From NCBI RefSeq assembly GCF_001461825.1, contig NZ_LLZC01000019.1, forward strand, positions 752,947 through 816,946: a stretch of 64,000 nucleotides of DNA. Direction: 5' to 3'. A program made the position numbers and the translations under genes. Below, in pieces: positions 36,275-46,082 of the stretch (within the stretch, counting starts at the first letter, position 1; the number at the start of each line of letters is the position of its first letter). The stretch is from Bacillus velezensis (lineage in GTDB: Bacteria; Bacillota; Bacilli; Bacillales; Bacillaceae). The notes beneath the pieces were generated by a model. That model made no database searches and was not told the DNA's origin. It saw only the letters and a list, made by a program, of their open reading frames with translations.

Positions 36275-36308
36275 AAAAACCCCTCCATTTCATAGATGGA
36301 GGGGTTTG
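36274..36308. terminator. Terminator between yhaZ and yheA
   Basis: AAACCCCTCCAT/ATGGAGGGGTTT twelve-pair stem with a 7-base loop and seven As upstream, so it also serves the minus strand. Confidence 0.8.
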
Positions 36309-36312
36309 GAGC

Positions 36313-36663
36313 TTATTCCGGGCTGCCGTAAAGCTCTTCAAGAGGTTTCATAATGATTTTGTTTAACTCGCCGATCAGCATGCTCATGCGCTGTTCCGCT
36401 TCCATCAGCTGAGAAATCAATTCATGCTGCTGTACGAGAGCAACCGTTTTTTGTGCCTGCTCTACCTCTTCCTGAGTGATTTCTTCACCTGACATCTGTT
36501 TCTGCTGCAGCTGCAGCTGTACATTGCGGAAGTTATCAAACATGCGTTTTGCCGATTCATCTGCGTTTACTTGATCATAAAGCCCTCTCAGACGGCTGTA
36601 TTCATCACTGTTTCGCAAAGCTTTTTCAAGATCATATGCTGCATCATAAAAATGAACTGCCAT
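36313..36663 (-). CDS. yheA: YlbF/YmcA-family protein YheA
   Basis: This 116-residue all-helical protein (DLEKALRNSDEYSRLRGLYDQVNAD, then a Gln-rich helix) belongs to the YlbF/YmcA family. Members form helical bundles and some assist RNase Y. The ATG at 36663 has AAAGGAGCGG upstream. It follows yheB in the same direction. The function of YheA itself is unknown. Confidence 0.88.
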   Translation of the reverse strand: MAVHFYDAAYDLEKALRNSDEYSRLRGLYDQVNADESAKRMFDNFRNVQLQLQQKQMSGEEITQEEVEQAQKTVALVQQHELISQLMEAEQRMSMLIGELNKIIMKPLEELYGSPE

Positions 36664-36748
36664 AGTAACCGCTCCTTTCTTCCTTTCGGACATACCACTC
36701 CACTATAACAGACTGCGGAGCGACTTTCATCATCGGCGTATGTTTTCC

Positions 36749-37882
36749 TTAGAAAAGAATGACAAACAAAGCCTGAATTGCTCCGATTATCCCGCCGAGC
36801 AAACCGCCTAAATACGTTATCATCTTAAATTCTCTCTTGGAAATCGACAGCACCATTTCCTCCAGCCGTTCAACGGGAAACTGATCAACCTGCTCTTTGA
36901 CCACTTCCTCAAGACGCAGCCGTTTCAGTACATCCTCCAAATGAGCGGCAATACTGCCGAGTGCCGCATCAAGCAGCTTCGGCGCGTACGTTCCCGTAAT
37001 CTCCCCTTCATAACGGGAGATGATGTCACCGAGCCGGCATTCGAAAAAGGGCGCGGTTTGAAGTGCGGCCAAAGCCCGCTTTTTCATGCTGAACAGCAGA
37101 TCTTTCGCATTCCACTTTTCATCGGCCTCATAAAGTGTATAAGATTTGAGCTTGCCCCATTCTTGAGAAAGCAGATCAGCCAGAAGCTTTTTCGTTTCCT
37201 CATTGCGCAAAAACTTTAACAGCTCAGGCAGCACACGGTCTGCCAAGCTTGAATTGCCGAGGAACATCTGCACCATGCTGCCGAGCATCCCCCGGGAATT
37301 CAAAAAGTCGTCAATCATATTTCCGAGCCTGTCTTTCCCTTCTTCGCTCTCAAAATAATCAATGCTCCGCTTCAGGATATAATCTGCGGCCATCGGGACT
37401 TTTTCATCCAGCTTTTCCTGAAGCTCATCAGGAAGCCAGTCTTTTATGGCGCGGTGCTCATATTTCCGGTACAGTTCCGAAAGCTTTTCATCGGTAAAAC
37501 GGTCAATCCAGGCATCCGTTTTTTCCTGCGGATTCCGGATGCCCGCGGCGGCCAAAGCTTCGTGCACCGTCATCTCGGAAGCGGCCATTTTTTGCGTGAA
37601 TTGTTCGGCGAAAAGAAGCGCCTGGTTTTTAACGGTATCTGATAAAAGCCGTTTTTTTATTCCTTCCGGGGTTAAAAGGTGGTTCGTCACCATGAGCCCC
37701 ATTTGTTTTGCCAATTCATCCCGCCTTTTCGGGATCAGCCCCGGCGTAAACGGAACCCGTTTTCCGAACAGGTAATACGGCCGGTACGGACGAAATAACA
37801 TCTGAATGGCAAGATGATTCGTCACCGCGCCGATCGCGGCTCCGATCACAATCATAAATAGAAACGTTCCTGCTATGCCCAT
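36749..37882 (-). CDS. yheB: DUF445 membrane protein YheB
   Basis: This 377-residue protein has an N-terminal membrane segment (FLFMIVIGAAIGAVTNHLAI), a long charged helical region and a C-terminal membrane segment (TYLGGLLGGIIGAIQALFVIL). That matches the DUF445 family. The motif AVTNHLAIQMLFRPYRP is typical. It lies 85 bp upstream of yheA and is probably co-transcribed with it. The role is unknown. Confidence 0.88.
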   Translation of the reverse strand: MGIAGTFLFMIVIGAAIGAVTNHLAIQMLFRPYRPYYLFGKRVPFTPGLIPKRRDELAKQMGLMVTNHLLTPEGIKKRLLSDTVKNQALLFAEQFTQKMAASEMTVHEALAAAGIRNPQEKTDAWIDRFTDEKLSELYRKYEHRAIKDWLPDELQEKLDEKVPMAADYILKRSIDYFESEEGKDRLGNMIDDFLNSRGMLGSMVQMFLGNSSLADRVLPELLKFLRNEETKKLLADLLSQEWGKLKSYTLYEADEKWNAKDLLFSMKKRALAALQTAPFFECRLGDIISRYEGEITGTYAPKLLDAALGSIAAHLEDVLKRLRLEEVVKEQVDQFPVERLEEMVLSISKREFKMITYLGGLLGGIIGAIQALFVILF

Positions 37883-38120
37883 TCCTTTTCTTCTGCCTCC
37901 ATCTAATGTTCTATTTTCTTGATGATATATCTATTCGTATTATAGAGGCTGGCGTGCATGCGGGCAAATGAAGAACCTGAATTGTTGTTTGTGAGGAATA
38001 AGGCAAGATGCTGTTTCGTACTCTTTACAGTAGATCATCTTTTATGATGCGCCTTAGCATATTTATTGGATGGAAGGGCCGTTCCATCAGCGGCTTTTTG
38101 AATAAAGGGGGAGTAATAAT

Positions 38121-39212
38121 ATGACAACACTCGGTTTTATGTCTGTATCCCGCCGGCACGAAGAAGATTACGCCGGGGAATTGGCTGAAAGAGCGCCTCA
38201 ATATAATGTGCGCTTAGCCCGCTTTACACCGTTTGATATATTTCCGGATTCTTTGCGCGTAAAAGCGCTCGTCTATCACCCGCAAAGCGGAAAGTGGAAC
38301 GAAACGGAAATCGATATTCCCGAATATATTTACGACCGCTGTTTTTACGGAAAATCCGCTGAAGCGCAAAAAGCCAAACCGATCGTCGAATGGCTGAAAA
38401 AATATCGGAAAACGGAATTTATCGGCCGGGGGCTTCCTGATAAATGGACGGTCACGGATGCGCTCCAAAAACATCATCTGATCAGTCCCTATATTCCTGA
38501 AACGGCCGAAGTCAGCCGCTATGAACAGGTGCAATCATACTTAGCCAAGGAAAAAGCATGTATACTTAAGCCCGCTTTCGGCGCGGGAGGCAGAGGCATC
38601 ATCCTGCTTGAAACAGGCAAAAAATCAATTACGGCCACTTACTATATCGGAAAAAACAAACAAACAAAATCATTTTCCAATCACGTGTCTTTTAAGTCTT
38701 GGTGCAAAAAAGTGCTGCAGCACCGCTATTTGCTTCAATCCTACTTAAATATCCAGGATAAAGAGCGGCATCCGTGCGACATCCGCATTTTCATGCGCAA
38801 AACTGAGTCAGGCGTTTGGGAAACGGTCGGAAAAGCGGTCAGAAGGGGTTATCAGAACGGTCTTTTATCTCATTTCCCCGGAGGATCTGAACCGATTAAG
38901 TTTGACACATGGTTTGAGGAAATTCCGAGAAAGCAGCAGGCCGTTTTATTGGATGATGTCTTTTCGATCACCCAATCCGTCCCTTATTTCCTTGACGAAC
39001 GGTTCGGGCCGCTGTTTGAGCTGGGGCTCGATATTTGTTATGCCAAAGACGGACGCATCTGGCTTTTGGATGTCAATTCAAAGCCGGGGCGGAAAGCTAT
39101 TTTAAGCGTGGCTCCGGAGGCGAAAGAGGATTTGTATACGAGTCCGCTGAGACGCTTCCGCGAACTTCAGTCACAGGAAAGCCGGAAAGGAGTATTACCG
39201 CGTGAATCATAA
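38121..39212 (+). CDS. yheC: YheC, ATP-grasp spore-coat-associated protein
   Basis: This 363-residue protein belongs to the YheC/YheD endospore coat-associated ATP-grasp family. ATP-grasp features include CILKPAFGAGGRGIILLE, the DIRIFMRK strand and DVNSKPGRKAI near the end (about residue 320). AAGGGGGAG precedes the ATG. It overlaps yheD by 11 bp, so the two are coupled. The ligase substrate is not known. A CATATTTA at 38059 could be a sigma-E-like -10 but I could not pair it with a good -35. Confidence 0.88.
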   Translation: MTTLGFMSVSRRHEEDYAGELAERAPQYNVRLARFTPFDIFPDSLRVKALVYHPQSGKWNETEIDIPEYIYDRCFYGKSAEAQKAKPIVEWLKKYRKTEFIGRGLPDKWTVTDALQKHHLISPYIPETAEVSRYEQVQSYLAKEKACILKPAFGAGGRGIILLETGKKSITATYYIGKNKQTKSFSNHVSFKSWCKKVLQHRYLLQSYLNIQDKERHPCDIRIFMRKTESGVWETVGKAVRRGYQNGLLSHFPGGSEPIKFDTWFEEIPRKQQAVLLDDVFSITQSVPYFLDERFGPLFELGLDICYAKDGRIWLLDVNSKPGRKAILSVAPEAKEDLYTSPLRRFRELQSQESRKGVLPRES

Positions 39213-40560
39213 AGGGATGATTGTCGGCATCGATAAAAAAAGCAAAAATACGCTGTTTCTCCCCTCCTCCATGAAACGGGAAGGGCTTTTATCCGCTGCC
39301 TTCGGGACCAAGGTTGTCAAATGCCGTGTAGCCTTTTCTCAATCACTTGAAAAAAGCGCGCTCCTTTCTGAAGATTTGTTTGAGGAGCTGTTGATACCGC
39401 ATAAAAGCCGGGCTGACTTTCTCATACACGGCCAGACGGTGCACATCGGTCCGCTGATCGGCGTTTTCACAGCCGGGTTCACATCATCGCCGACCCGCCC
39501 GTTAAGAGACCGCACAGACTTCTTTTCCAAGATGCTCTCTCTTCATGAACAGGCGAACGGATATTGTTTTGTTTTCGGTGCTCATCAGATCAACTGGGAA
39601 GAAGGCACCGTCCAAGCGCTGATTTATAAAGAAAACAGCTGGAAACGGACGGCCGTCCCGCTTCCGAATGTCGTATATGACAGACTCCCGAGCCGAAAAA
39701 CGGAAGAAGTTCCGCTTTTACAACAGACAAAACAAAGGCTGATGAATGTCTATCAGATTCCGTGGTTTAATCCGCAATTCTTTAATAAATGGGACATTCA
39801 TAAGCTTCTGGAAAAAAACAGTCTCACCGCTTCACTTCTGCCAAAATCTATCCTGCACCCGAATGCGGAAGCGTTAGAAACGTTATGCAGCACGTTTGAC
39901 ACCGTCTATATCAAACCTGCAGACGGCGCACTCGGAACGGGGATTTACAAGGTGGAAAAAACAGATGCCGGCTTATCTGTCAAACACACGAATGAGGAAA
40001 AAACGGTGGTGACGGCAGAGTATTCAGATGCGGCATCCTTCATGACATCATTTAAAGAAAACAATGACCCGTCCGCATTTTTAATTCAGCAAGGCATTGA
40101 CCTGATCCGGCTGGATGGGCGCCCCGTCGATTTCAGGGTGCACACGAATAAAAACGCCGAGGGGAAGTGGACAGTGACGGCCATTGCGGCAAAAATTTCC
40201 GGTGAAAACAGCATCACGACGCATCTGGCAACCGGCGGAGAAGTCAGGACGTTAGCTGAATTATACGGCGATCCGCGCGAGAGAGTCGGCATGATGCGGA
40301 AACTTTCAAAAGCCGCCTTGGCGGTCAGCCGCGTGTTAAATGAGCACATTGAAGGTTTTATCGGCGAAATCGGTTTTGACCTCGGCGTCGATCATTCAGG
40401 GAAAGTTTGGATGTTTGAAGCCAATTCCCGCCCCGGGCGCAGCATTTTTTCCCATCCGAAGCTGAGATCGGTCGATTACCTGACAAAACGGAGAAATTTT
40501 GAATACGCGTCGTATTTATCAGAACGGTCCATCACCGCCCCGGAAAAACTTTGGCGGTGA
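39202..40560 (+). CDS. yheD: YheD, ATP-grasp spore-coat-associated protein
   Basis: This 452-residue paralogue of YheC has an extra N-terminal domain (about residues 1-190). The ATP-grasp half has YIKPADGALGTGIYKVE, RLDGRPVDFRVHTNK and FEANSRPGRSIF. The start is a GTG with AAAGGAG 10 bases upstream, inside the yheC 3' end. The two enzymes may act together on a spore coat or cell-wall compound; this is inference from the family name and gene coupling. Confidence 0.88.
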   Translation: MNHKGMIVGIDKKSKNTLFLPSSMKREGLLSAAFGTKVVKCRVAFSQSLEKSALLSEDLFEELLIPHKSRADFLIHGQTVHIGPLIGVFTAGFTSSPTRPLRDRTDFFSKMLSLHEQANGYCFVFGAHQINWEEGTVQALIYKENSWKRTAVPLPNVVYDRLPSRKTEEVPLLQQTKQRLMNVYQIPWFNPQFFNKWDIHKLLEKNSLTASLLPKSILHPNAEALETLCSTFDTVYIKPADGALGTGIYKVEKTDAGLSVKHTNEEKTVVTAEYSDAASFMTSFKENNDPSAFLIQQGIDLIRLDGRPVDFRVHTNKNAEGKWTVTAIAAKISGENSITTHLATGGEVRTLAELYGDPRERVGMMRKLSKAALAVSRVLNEHIEGFIGEIGFDLGVDHSGKVWMFEANSRPGRSIFSHPKLRSVDYLTKRRNFEYASYLSERSITAPEKLWR

Positions 40561-40651
40561 GGCTGTCTTTTTTTTGGTTTACCCGGGACAGGCAATGAAC
40601 GATGAGCTACAATGAACAAGATCAACATTTCCCATAAGGAGCGTGAACGTC

Positions 40652-40858
40652 ATGATTTCGCACTTCAGCTGGAAACCGTTATTCAAAAAAGAGAAACTGC
40701 CCGGATGGCGGATTTCATTTTACTGGCAGGGTACGCATTACGAAGGGATTTACCATAAGTCCGGAGACATTGAATGGGGACACACACATCCGGGAAAAGA
40801 AGAGCCGGCTCTCGTAAAAGAGCTGCATGAATTAATGCTTTATCACATATATGACTGA
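40652..40858 (+). CDS. yheE: Small protein YheE (DUF5342)
   Basis: This 68-residue protein is rich in aromatic residues (SHFSWKPLFKKEKLPGWRIS, then FYWQGTHYEGIYHKSGDIEW). The ATG at 40652 has AAGGAGCG 8 bases upstream; the GTG three codons earlier sits on that site. A terminator follows. It has its own family (DUF5342) and no known function. Confidence 0.85.
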   Translation: MISHFSWKPLFKKEKLPGWRISFYWQGTHYEGIYHKSGDIEWGHTHPGKEEPALVKELHELMLYHIYD

Positions 40859-40863
40859 AAGCT

Positions 40864-40900
40864 AAAAGCTCAGCCGCACCAGGCTGGGCTTTTCTTTTTC
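40864..40900 (+). terminator. Terminator after yheE
   Basis: AAAGCTCAGCC/GGCTGGGCTTT stem (one G-U or mismatch) with a 6-base loop and T-rich tail. Confidence 0.75.
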
Positions 40901-40927
40901 CTTCCGCTATTTACCACACCGTTTTCC

Positions 40928-40957
40928 GAATGAGATGCCGTTTGCTTTACCATAATA
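40928..40957 (+). promoter_or_regulatory. Sigma-G promoter of sspB
   Basis: GAATG (40928-40932) and CATAATA (40951-40957), 18 bases apart, match the sigma-G pattern GHATR-N18-CATNHTA. This is expected for an alpha/beta-type SASP gene. Confidence 0.75.
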
Positions 40958-41082
40958 CGTAGTACAAAGCGGCAAACAGCATTGGGTGAAGCCGAGCTGG
41001 CAATGGTTTTCATTCCGAAAATCATCGGCTGGTGCAATTCCAGCAAACCCAACCATACTACTTTATAAAGGAGATCATACAA

Positions 41083-41289
41083 ATGGCAAACAACAACTCT
41101 TCAAACCAACTCGTAGTACCCGGCGCTGCTCAAGCAATCGACCAAATGAAATACGAAATTGCTTCTGAGTTCGGCGTAAACCTTGGCGGAGAAACAACTT
41201 CTCGTGCAAACGGTTCTGTCGGAGGAGAAATCACGAAACGTTTAGTATCTTTCGCACAGCAGAGCATGGGCGGCCAAGGCGTACAATAA
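41083..41289 (+). CDS. sspB: Small acid-soluble spore protein B (alpha/beta type)
   Basis: This 68-residue DNA-binding protein coats and protects spore DNA. It has the family motifs [33 protein letters not shown], including the germination-protease cleavage region around EIASEFG. AAAGGAGAT precedes the ATG at 41083. The codon bias is towards highly expressed genes. A sigma-G promoter and a terminator flank it. Confidence 0.97.
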   Translation: MANNNSSNQLVVPGAAQAIDQMKYEIASEFGVNLGGETTSRANGSVGGEITKRLVSFAQQSMGGQGVQ

Positions 41290-41305
41290 CTCAATAAATG
41301 GCTTA

Positions 41306-41335
41306 CAGAAGGCGCGGGATACCGCGTCTTCTTTT
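41306..41335 (+). terminator. Terminator after sspB
   Basis: AGAAGgCGCGG/CCGCGtCTTCT stem with a short loop, followed by TTTT. Confidence 0.75.
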
Positions 41336-41390
41336 ATGCCGTCACCCTTTTTTCCTATTCCACATACCCTAGGAAAAAAGGAGGGAAAAC

Positions 41391-41516
41391 ATGTCATTCA
41401 TTGCCTCAGTCAATTGGGAGCTGTTTCAGTTCGTAAGTGTCTCTTTGGTCAATGAATATGTTGCCCACCATTTCCCGTTTATTCACAGGTATTCTTTTCC
41501 CCGCTGTTTTGAATGA
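41391..41516 (+). CDS. yheF: Small protein YheF
   Basis: A 41-codon frame starts [20 protein letters not shown] and ends [20 protein letters not shown] stands directly before its ATG, a strong ribosome site. It lies 28 bp upstream of yheG. The length and position agree with B. subtilis YheF. No function is known. Confidence 0.75.
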   Translation: MSFIASVNWELFQFVSVSLVNEYVAHHFPFIHRYSFPRCFE

Positions 41517-41544
41517 TATAATGAGCGGCGAGGAGGTTTTTTAC

Positions 41545-42165
41545 ATGAACATCGCTTTACTCGGAGCAACGGGAAGAGTCGGACAGGCTTTTATAAAAGA
41601 AGCGCAGAAACATGGACACATGGAGATATTCGCTCTTGTCAGATCAGCCGGAACAGTCCTTCCCATTCCTGAAAAACATATCATAACAGGGAATGCGAGG
41701 CGGCGGGAAGATGTAAGCCGATTGATTTCCAAAGCGGACACAGTCGTGAGCTGTCTCGGCACGGACGGTGACGATACCCTTTCAGCCGCTATGACCCATA
41801 TCATAGACGGCATGAAACGGCATCATGTTCAGCGTCTGATTACGATCGGCACCGCGGGTATCCTTCAATCACGGCTTATGCCTGATCAATACCGTTTTGA
41901 ATCGGCAGAATCAAAACGAAAATCAACAAGAGCCGCAAAAGAACACGCCCGCGTATACGAGATGCTGCTGGCAGAGGATCTTGACTGGACGATCATCTGT
42001 CCCACCTATCTTCCTGACGGAGATGCTGCCGGAGTTTACCGGTTCGAACAAGATCGCCTTCCTGAAGACGGCGCTGAAATCACCGTCGGAGACACGGCGC
42101 ATTTTCTGTACCGTGAGCTGATCAGCCCGCAGTTTGTCAGAAAACGGGTGGGACTGGCTTACTGA
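41545..42165 (+). CDS. yheG: NAD(P)-binding Rossmann protein YheG
   Basis: This 206-residue atypical short-chain dehydrogenase/NmrA-like protein begins with [20 protein letters not shown], a GxxGxxG nucleotide-binding motif. [12 protein letters not shown] and IGTAGI follow. The ATG at 41545 has GAGGAGG upstream. It resembles biliverdin-reductase-B/NAD(P)H-binding family proteins; the substrate is unknown. A two-way terminator separates it from bmrD. Confidence 0.88.
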   Translation: MNIALLGATGRVGQAFIKEAQKHGHMEIFALVRSAGTVLPIPEKHIITGNARRREDVSRLISKADTVVSCLGTDGDDTLSAAMTHIIDGMKRHHVQRLITIGTAGILQSRLMPDQYRFESAESKRKSTRAAKEHARVYEMLLAEDLDWTIICPTYLPDGDAAGVYRFEQDRLPEDGAEITVGDTAHFLYRELISPQFVRKRVGLAY

Positions 42166-42170
42166 ATGAA

Positions 42171-42202
42171 AAAAAGGGCGAATCTTTAGATTCACCCTTT
42201 CC
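42171..42202. terminator. Terminator between yheG and bmrD
   Basis: AAAGGGCGAATCT/AGATTCACCCTTT stem with one mismatch, A-rich upstream, serving both convergent units. Confidence 0.75.
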
Positions 42203-42204
42203 GA

Positions 42205-44226
42205 TTACACCGCGGACTTCGCCGTTCCTTTCTGCAATTCATACATTTGATGGTACTGCCCCTTTTGCGCCATTAATTCGTCATGGCTTCCCTTTTCAAT
42301 GATGCGGCCCTTTTCCAGCACGAGAATCTGGTCTGCGTGTCTGATCGTGGAAAGCCGATGGGCGATAATAAATGTCGTACGCCCTTCTTGAACGACTTGC
42401 AGCGCTTTTTGAATGACTGCTTCTGTTTCGGTGTCAATGTGCGCCGTCGCCTCATCCAAAATTAAAATGGCCGGATCAAACACAAGCGCTCTTGCAAAAG
42501 AAATCAGCTGACGCTGGCCTGAGGACAGTGTGCCGCCTTTTTCAGTAACGGGCTCTCTGATGCCCTTTGGCAGAGATTTCAGAAGACTTGCGGCGCCGAC
42601 TTGGCGAAGCGCTTCTTCCGCCTGCTCCAAAGAAATACGCTGATCATCGAGTGTCACATTGGAGCCGATCGTGCCCGAGAAAAGATACGGGTCTTGCAGC
42701 ACAATGCCCATATGCGACCTCAGCTCCTGCCTCGACATGCCGTATATGCTCTGACCATCCAGCAGAATATCCCCTTTTTGAGCATCATAAAAACGGAACA
42801 GAAGATTCAGGATGGAGCTTTTGCCGGACCCCGTATGGCCGACGAGGGCGACCGTCTCCCCTTTTTCAGCTGTAAAGCTGATGTGTTTCAGCACCTCTTC
42901 TCCCTTTCGATATCCAAAAGAAACATCGCGGAATTCCACAGTTCCTTTCGCCTTTCTGTCTGCGGGAGCGCCTTCTTCTTCCGTTTCCTCCTCCTGTAAA
43001 AGCTCGAATACCCTGGCGGCAGAGACACGGGCCAATTCAAGCTTCGAAAATTGGTTGACAATTCCCGTAACCGGCTGGAATAAACGGTTTAAATAATCAA
43101 CAAATGCATATAAAACGCCGATCGAAACAATACCGGCCGCACTCAGACTCGCGCCTCCGAAATACCATATCAGCCCGACAAACGCCAGATTGCGCAACAC
43201 ATTGACAAGACTGTGGGACATGAGAGAATTTAAGGACAGCATTTTGTTTTTGTAGCGGAAATGAGATTCATTCAATTCTTCAAATTCCTTCATCGTTTCC
43301 TTCTCTCGGCGGAACGCCTGAATAATCGGCATTCCTTGAATGGATTCGTTCATTTTCGCATTGATGTCACTGTTAATGGAACGGATTTTTTGGTTGAAGA
43401 CGGATGCGTATTTGCGGTACACAACCGACCAGACCATTAAAATCGGGATAATCAGCAGGCAAACGGCGGCCAGCCTGACGTCAAGCATAAACAGCGCCGT
43501 AAAAATGCCGAGCATATAAACGCCGCTTGTGATAAATGTCGACAGCACCGTTACATATAAATCCCTGACCGCTTCTGTGTCATTCGTAATGCGGGCCACG
43601 ACTTTTCCGGCAGGCAGATTATCAAAGTAGCGGATCGGCATTTTCTGAATGTGTGAAAATACATCCTGCCTCATGCGCTGTATGATCCGGTTCGCTCCCA
43701 TCTGCAGCAGATAATGCTGGCCGTAATGAAAACATACGGAAAACATGAGCAGTCCCGCGTAAATGGCGGTCAGCGTCAGCAATCCTTTTATTTCGGGACG
43801 GTAAAATTGAAAAATCTCCTGTCTTGATAACGTAATGGCGGGATATGACCTGCTTTCTTTACCGTTTGATATTGTCAGCCGGCCGTCAGACACCGAACGG
43901 TTTCCGTCAAAACTGACGGGACGGTCAACAAAATAGTAGCCCGCACCGACTTGATAAATGTGCGCCTCTCCGGTTTTGTCCGCCCCCGGTTTGAGCCGGT
44001 CCTCCCTGACATAATCATGCCCCCGGAACCTGACGGCGCCCGGATCGTCCGCAGAGGCTTTAACCCATGTTTTTTCAATGCCGAGAATGTGGTCGTCAAT
44101 CATTTTTTTTCCGATAAACGGGCCGGTCAGCTCAGTGCCGACCGCAATGATGAGCAGGACGACCGCCCATATCAGCAGCTTCTTATATTGAAGCGCGTAA
44201 TTCCATAATCTTCTCCCGGTCTTCAT
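42205..44226 (-). CDS. bmrD: Multidrug ABC exporter subunit BmrD
   Basis: This 673-residue half-transporter (YheH) has six membrane helices and an ATPase domain. Between helices 1 and 2 is a large extra external segment (about residues 40-130), the hallmark of BmrD. The ATPase has Walker A GHTGSGKSS, a weakened signature LSSGQRQ and canonical Walker B LILDEATAHID. With BmrC it forms an asymmetric heterodimer that pumps out drugs. It overlaps bmrC by 4 bp. Confidence 0.94.
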   Translation of the reverse strand: MKTGRRLWNYALQYKKLLIWAVVLLIIAVGTELTGPFIGKKMIDDHILGIEKTWVKASADDPGAVRFRGHDYVREDRLKPGADKTGEAHIYQVGAGYYFVDRPVSFDGNRSVSDGRLTISNGKESRSYPAITLSRQEIFQFYRPEIKGLLTLTAIYAGLLMFSVCFHYGQHYLLQMGANRIIQRMRQDVFSHIQKMPIRYFDNLPAGKVVARITNDTEAVRDLYVTVLSTFITSGVYMLGIFTALFMLDVRLAAVCLLIIPILMVWSVVYRKYASVFNQKIRSINSDINAKMNESIQGMPIIQAFRREKETMKEFEELNESHFRYKNKMLSLNSLMSHSLVNVLRNLAFVGLIWYFGGASLSAAGIVSIGVLYAFVDYLNRLFQPVTGIVNQFSKLELARVSAARVFELLQEEETEEEGAPADRKAKGTVEFRDVSFGYRKGEEVLKHISFTAEKGETVALVGHTGSGKSSILNLLFRFYDAQKGDILLDGQSIYGMSRQELRSHMGIVLQDPYLFSGTIGSNVTLDDQRISLEQAEEALRQVGAASLLKSLPKGIREPVTEKGGTLSSGQRQLISFARALVFDPAILILDEATAHIDTETEAVIQKALQVVQEGRTTFIIAHRLSTIRHADQILVLEKGRIIEKGSHDELMAQKGQYHQMYELQKGTAKSAV

Positions 44227-45980
44227 GCGCCCGTCCCCCCTTCTTCAAGAGAGGACAGCTGCTGCCTCTCATATTGTTTTCGATACCAGCCGTTCTGCGC
44301 CAATAGCTCCCGGTGCGTGCCTCTTTCAGATACCCGGCCTTCATCCATGACGAGAATGAGATCTGCGTGTTCAACTGCCGAGAGCCGGTGGGTGGTGATA
44401 ATCGTTGTTTTATGCCGCCGTTTTTTACGGATGCTGTCAATGATGGCGGCTTCCGTTTTCGCGTCTACGGCAGATAGCGAATCATCTAATATGAGAATGT
44501 CCGGATCGGTCAAAAGCGCTCTCGCAATTGAGATGCGCTGCTTTTGTCCGCCAGAGAGCGCTACGCCCTTCTCGCCGACAAGCGTCTCAAGCCCGTCGGA
44601 AAGCATGCCGATATCGTTTTCAAAATGCGCATCTTTCAGCGCGCTGCCGATTTCCTCTTCGTTTGCATCCTGCCGTCCGTAAAGCAGATTCTCTTTTACA
44701 GTCTTTGAAAATAAAATATGATCCTGCGGCACATAGCCGATCCACCCGCGGAGCTCCTCAAGCGGAATCTCCTGAATCGGAACGCCTGTAAACGTGATTG
44801 CTCCCGCACCGGGCGGATATTCACGCAACAGCTGCTTAATGATCGTCGTCTTTCCGCTTCCCGTCTTCCCGACGATGCCGAGTGTCTGCCCTTTCTCAAC
44901 GGAAAATGACACATCGGAAACCGCCGGTCCAGCTCCGATCGGATATGTGAAAGTCACATGTTCAAAAGCAAGACGCCCGGGCTCCTTGATGCCGGCGGGG
45001 TGCTTGGGTCCTGTCACGTCAGGCTCATAGGAAAGCGTCTCATTGACACGATCCAAGGAGGCATTTCCGCGCTGCATGATATTGATTAATTCTCCGATCG
45101 CAAACATCGGCCAGATCATCATTCCGAGGTACACGTTAAACGATACCAGCTCTCCCAGCGTCAGCCGGTTTTGAAAAACGAGATAAGCGCCGTAGCCGAG
45201 ACCGATGAGATAGCTGAGGCCGACGAGAAGTTTCACAGTCGGTTCAAAAAGTGAATCGATAAACGCCACTTTCATATTTTTCTCATATACATCCGCCGTC
45301 ATATCACCGAACCGGCTGACATCATTTTTTTCCTGCACGAATGCCCGGATGACCCGGACGCCGGATACTGACTCCAGCACCTTGTCATTTAATGATCCGA
45401 AAGCATCCTGCGCTTCCGTAAACCGCTCATGGATCTTTTTTCCGTACAGGCTGACCGCAGCCGCCATTATCGGCAGCGGAATAATCGCGGCAAATGTCAG
45501 CTTCCAGCTGATGAGAAGCCCCATTGTCAAAAATATCGTCAGCATATACATCGTCGAATCAATGAGCGTTAAGACCCCGAAGCCCGTCGTCATACTGACG
45601 GCCTGCAAGTCATTTGTCCCCCGCGCCATTAAATCGCCCGTTCTGTATTTCTCGTAAAACGGCGGTGACATTTGAAGAAGCCTTCCCATCAGCTTTGAAC
45701 GGAGAATCTTCTCCATGACATTCGCCCCGCCGAAAAGCTGATACATCCAAAAATAAGACAGTAAATAGACGGCTGCCGTTAATGCGAGAAAAACACATAT
45801 GTAAAACAGCATCCCGCTTTTTGTAAACACACCCGCCTTCATATCGTCTATCGCGTTACCAAGAAGTTTAGGCGGAAACATTTCAATGACATTCACAATC
45901 AATAACAGAACAATCGCTGTCGTATAGCGCAGCCAATAGGCTCTAAAAAACCACGCGAGCTTTTTTAATACAGTAAACAA
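44223..45980 (-). CDS. bmrC: Multidrug ABC exporter subunit BmrC
   Basis: This 585-residue half-transporter (YheI) has six N-terminal membrane helices. The ATPase has Walker A GKTGSGKTT, a full signature ALSGGQKQRISIARAL and Walker B LILDDSLSAVD. The catalytic Glu is replaced by Asp, so this half forms the degenerate site while BmrD supplies the active Walker B. The start is TTG after GGGGATG. It lies downstream of a leader with an attenuator. Confidence 0.94.
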   Translation of the reverse strand: MFTVLKKLAWFFRAYWLRYTTAIVLLLIVNVIEMFPPKLLGNAIDDMKAGVFTKSGMLFYICVFLALTAAVYLLSYFWMYQLFGGANVMEKILRSKLMGRLLQMSPPFYEKYRTGDLMARGTNDLQAVSMTTGFGVLTLIDSTMYMLTIFLTMGLLISWKLTFAAIIPLPIMAAAVSLYGKKIHERFTEAQDAFGSLNDKVLESVSGVRVIRAFVQEKNDVSRFGDMTADVYEKNMKVAFIDSLFEPTVKLLVGLSYLIGLGYGAYLVFQNRLTLGELVSFNVYLGMMIWPMFAIGELINIMQRGNASLDRVNETLSYEPDVTGPKHPAGIKEPGRLAFEHVTFTYPIGAGPAVSDVSFSVEKGQTLGIVGKTGSGKTTIIKQLLREYPPGAGAITFTGVPIQEIPLEELRGWIGYVPQDHILFSKTVKENLLYGRQDANEEEIGSALKDAHFENDIGMLSDGLETLVGEKGVALSGGQKQRISIARALLTDPDILILDDSLSAVDAKTEAAIIDSIRKKRRHKTTIITTHRLSAVEHADLILVMDEGRVSERGTHRELLAQNGWYRKQYERQQLSSLEEGGTGA

Positions 45981-46082
45981 ATACCGTCATCCCCTTTCAT
46001 CAATCAGCCGCCCTCAAGCTTTTCCGGATTGTTTTTCATTGTTTTCGCTAATACCGCCACATGCATCACACCTGTCTTTCTT

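Noticed and set aside
38030-38070. Sigma-E promoter of yheC
   Set aside because: CATATTTA at 38059 resembles a sigma-E -10 but no convincing -35 stands 14-15 bases upstream; kept only as a remark.
42567-42999. Antisense frames inside bmrD
   Set aside because: No ribosome sites and no recognisable domains; bmrD itself is intact and typical.
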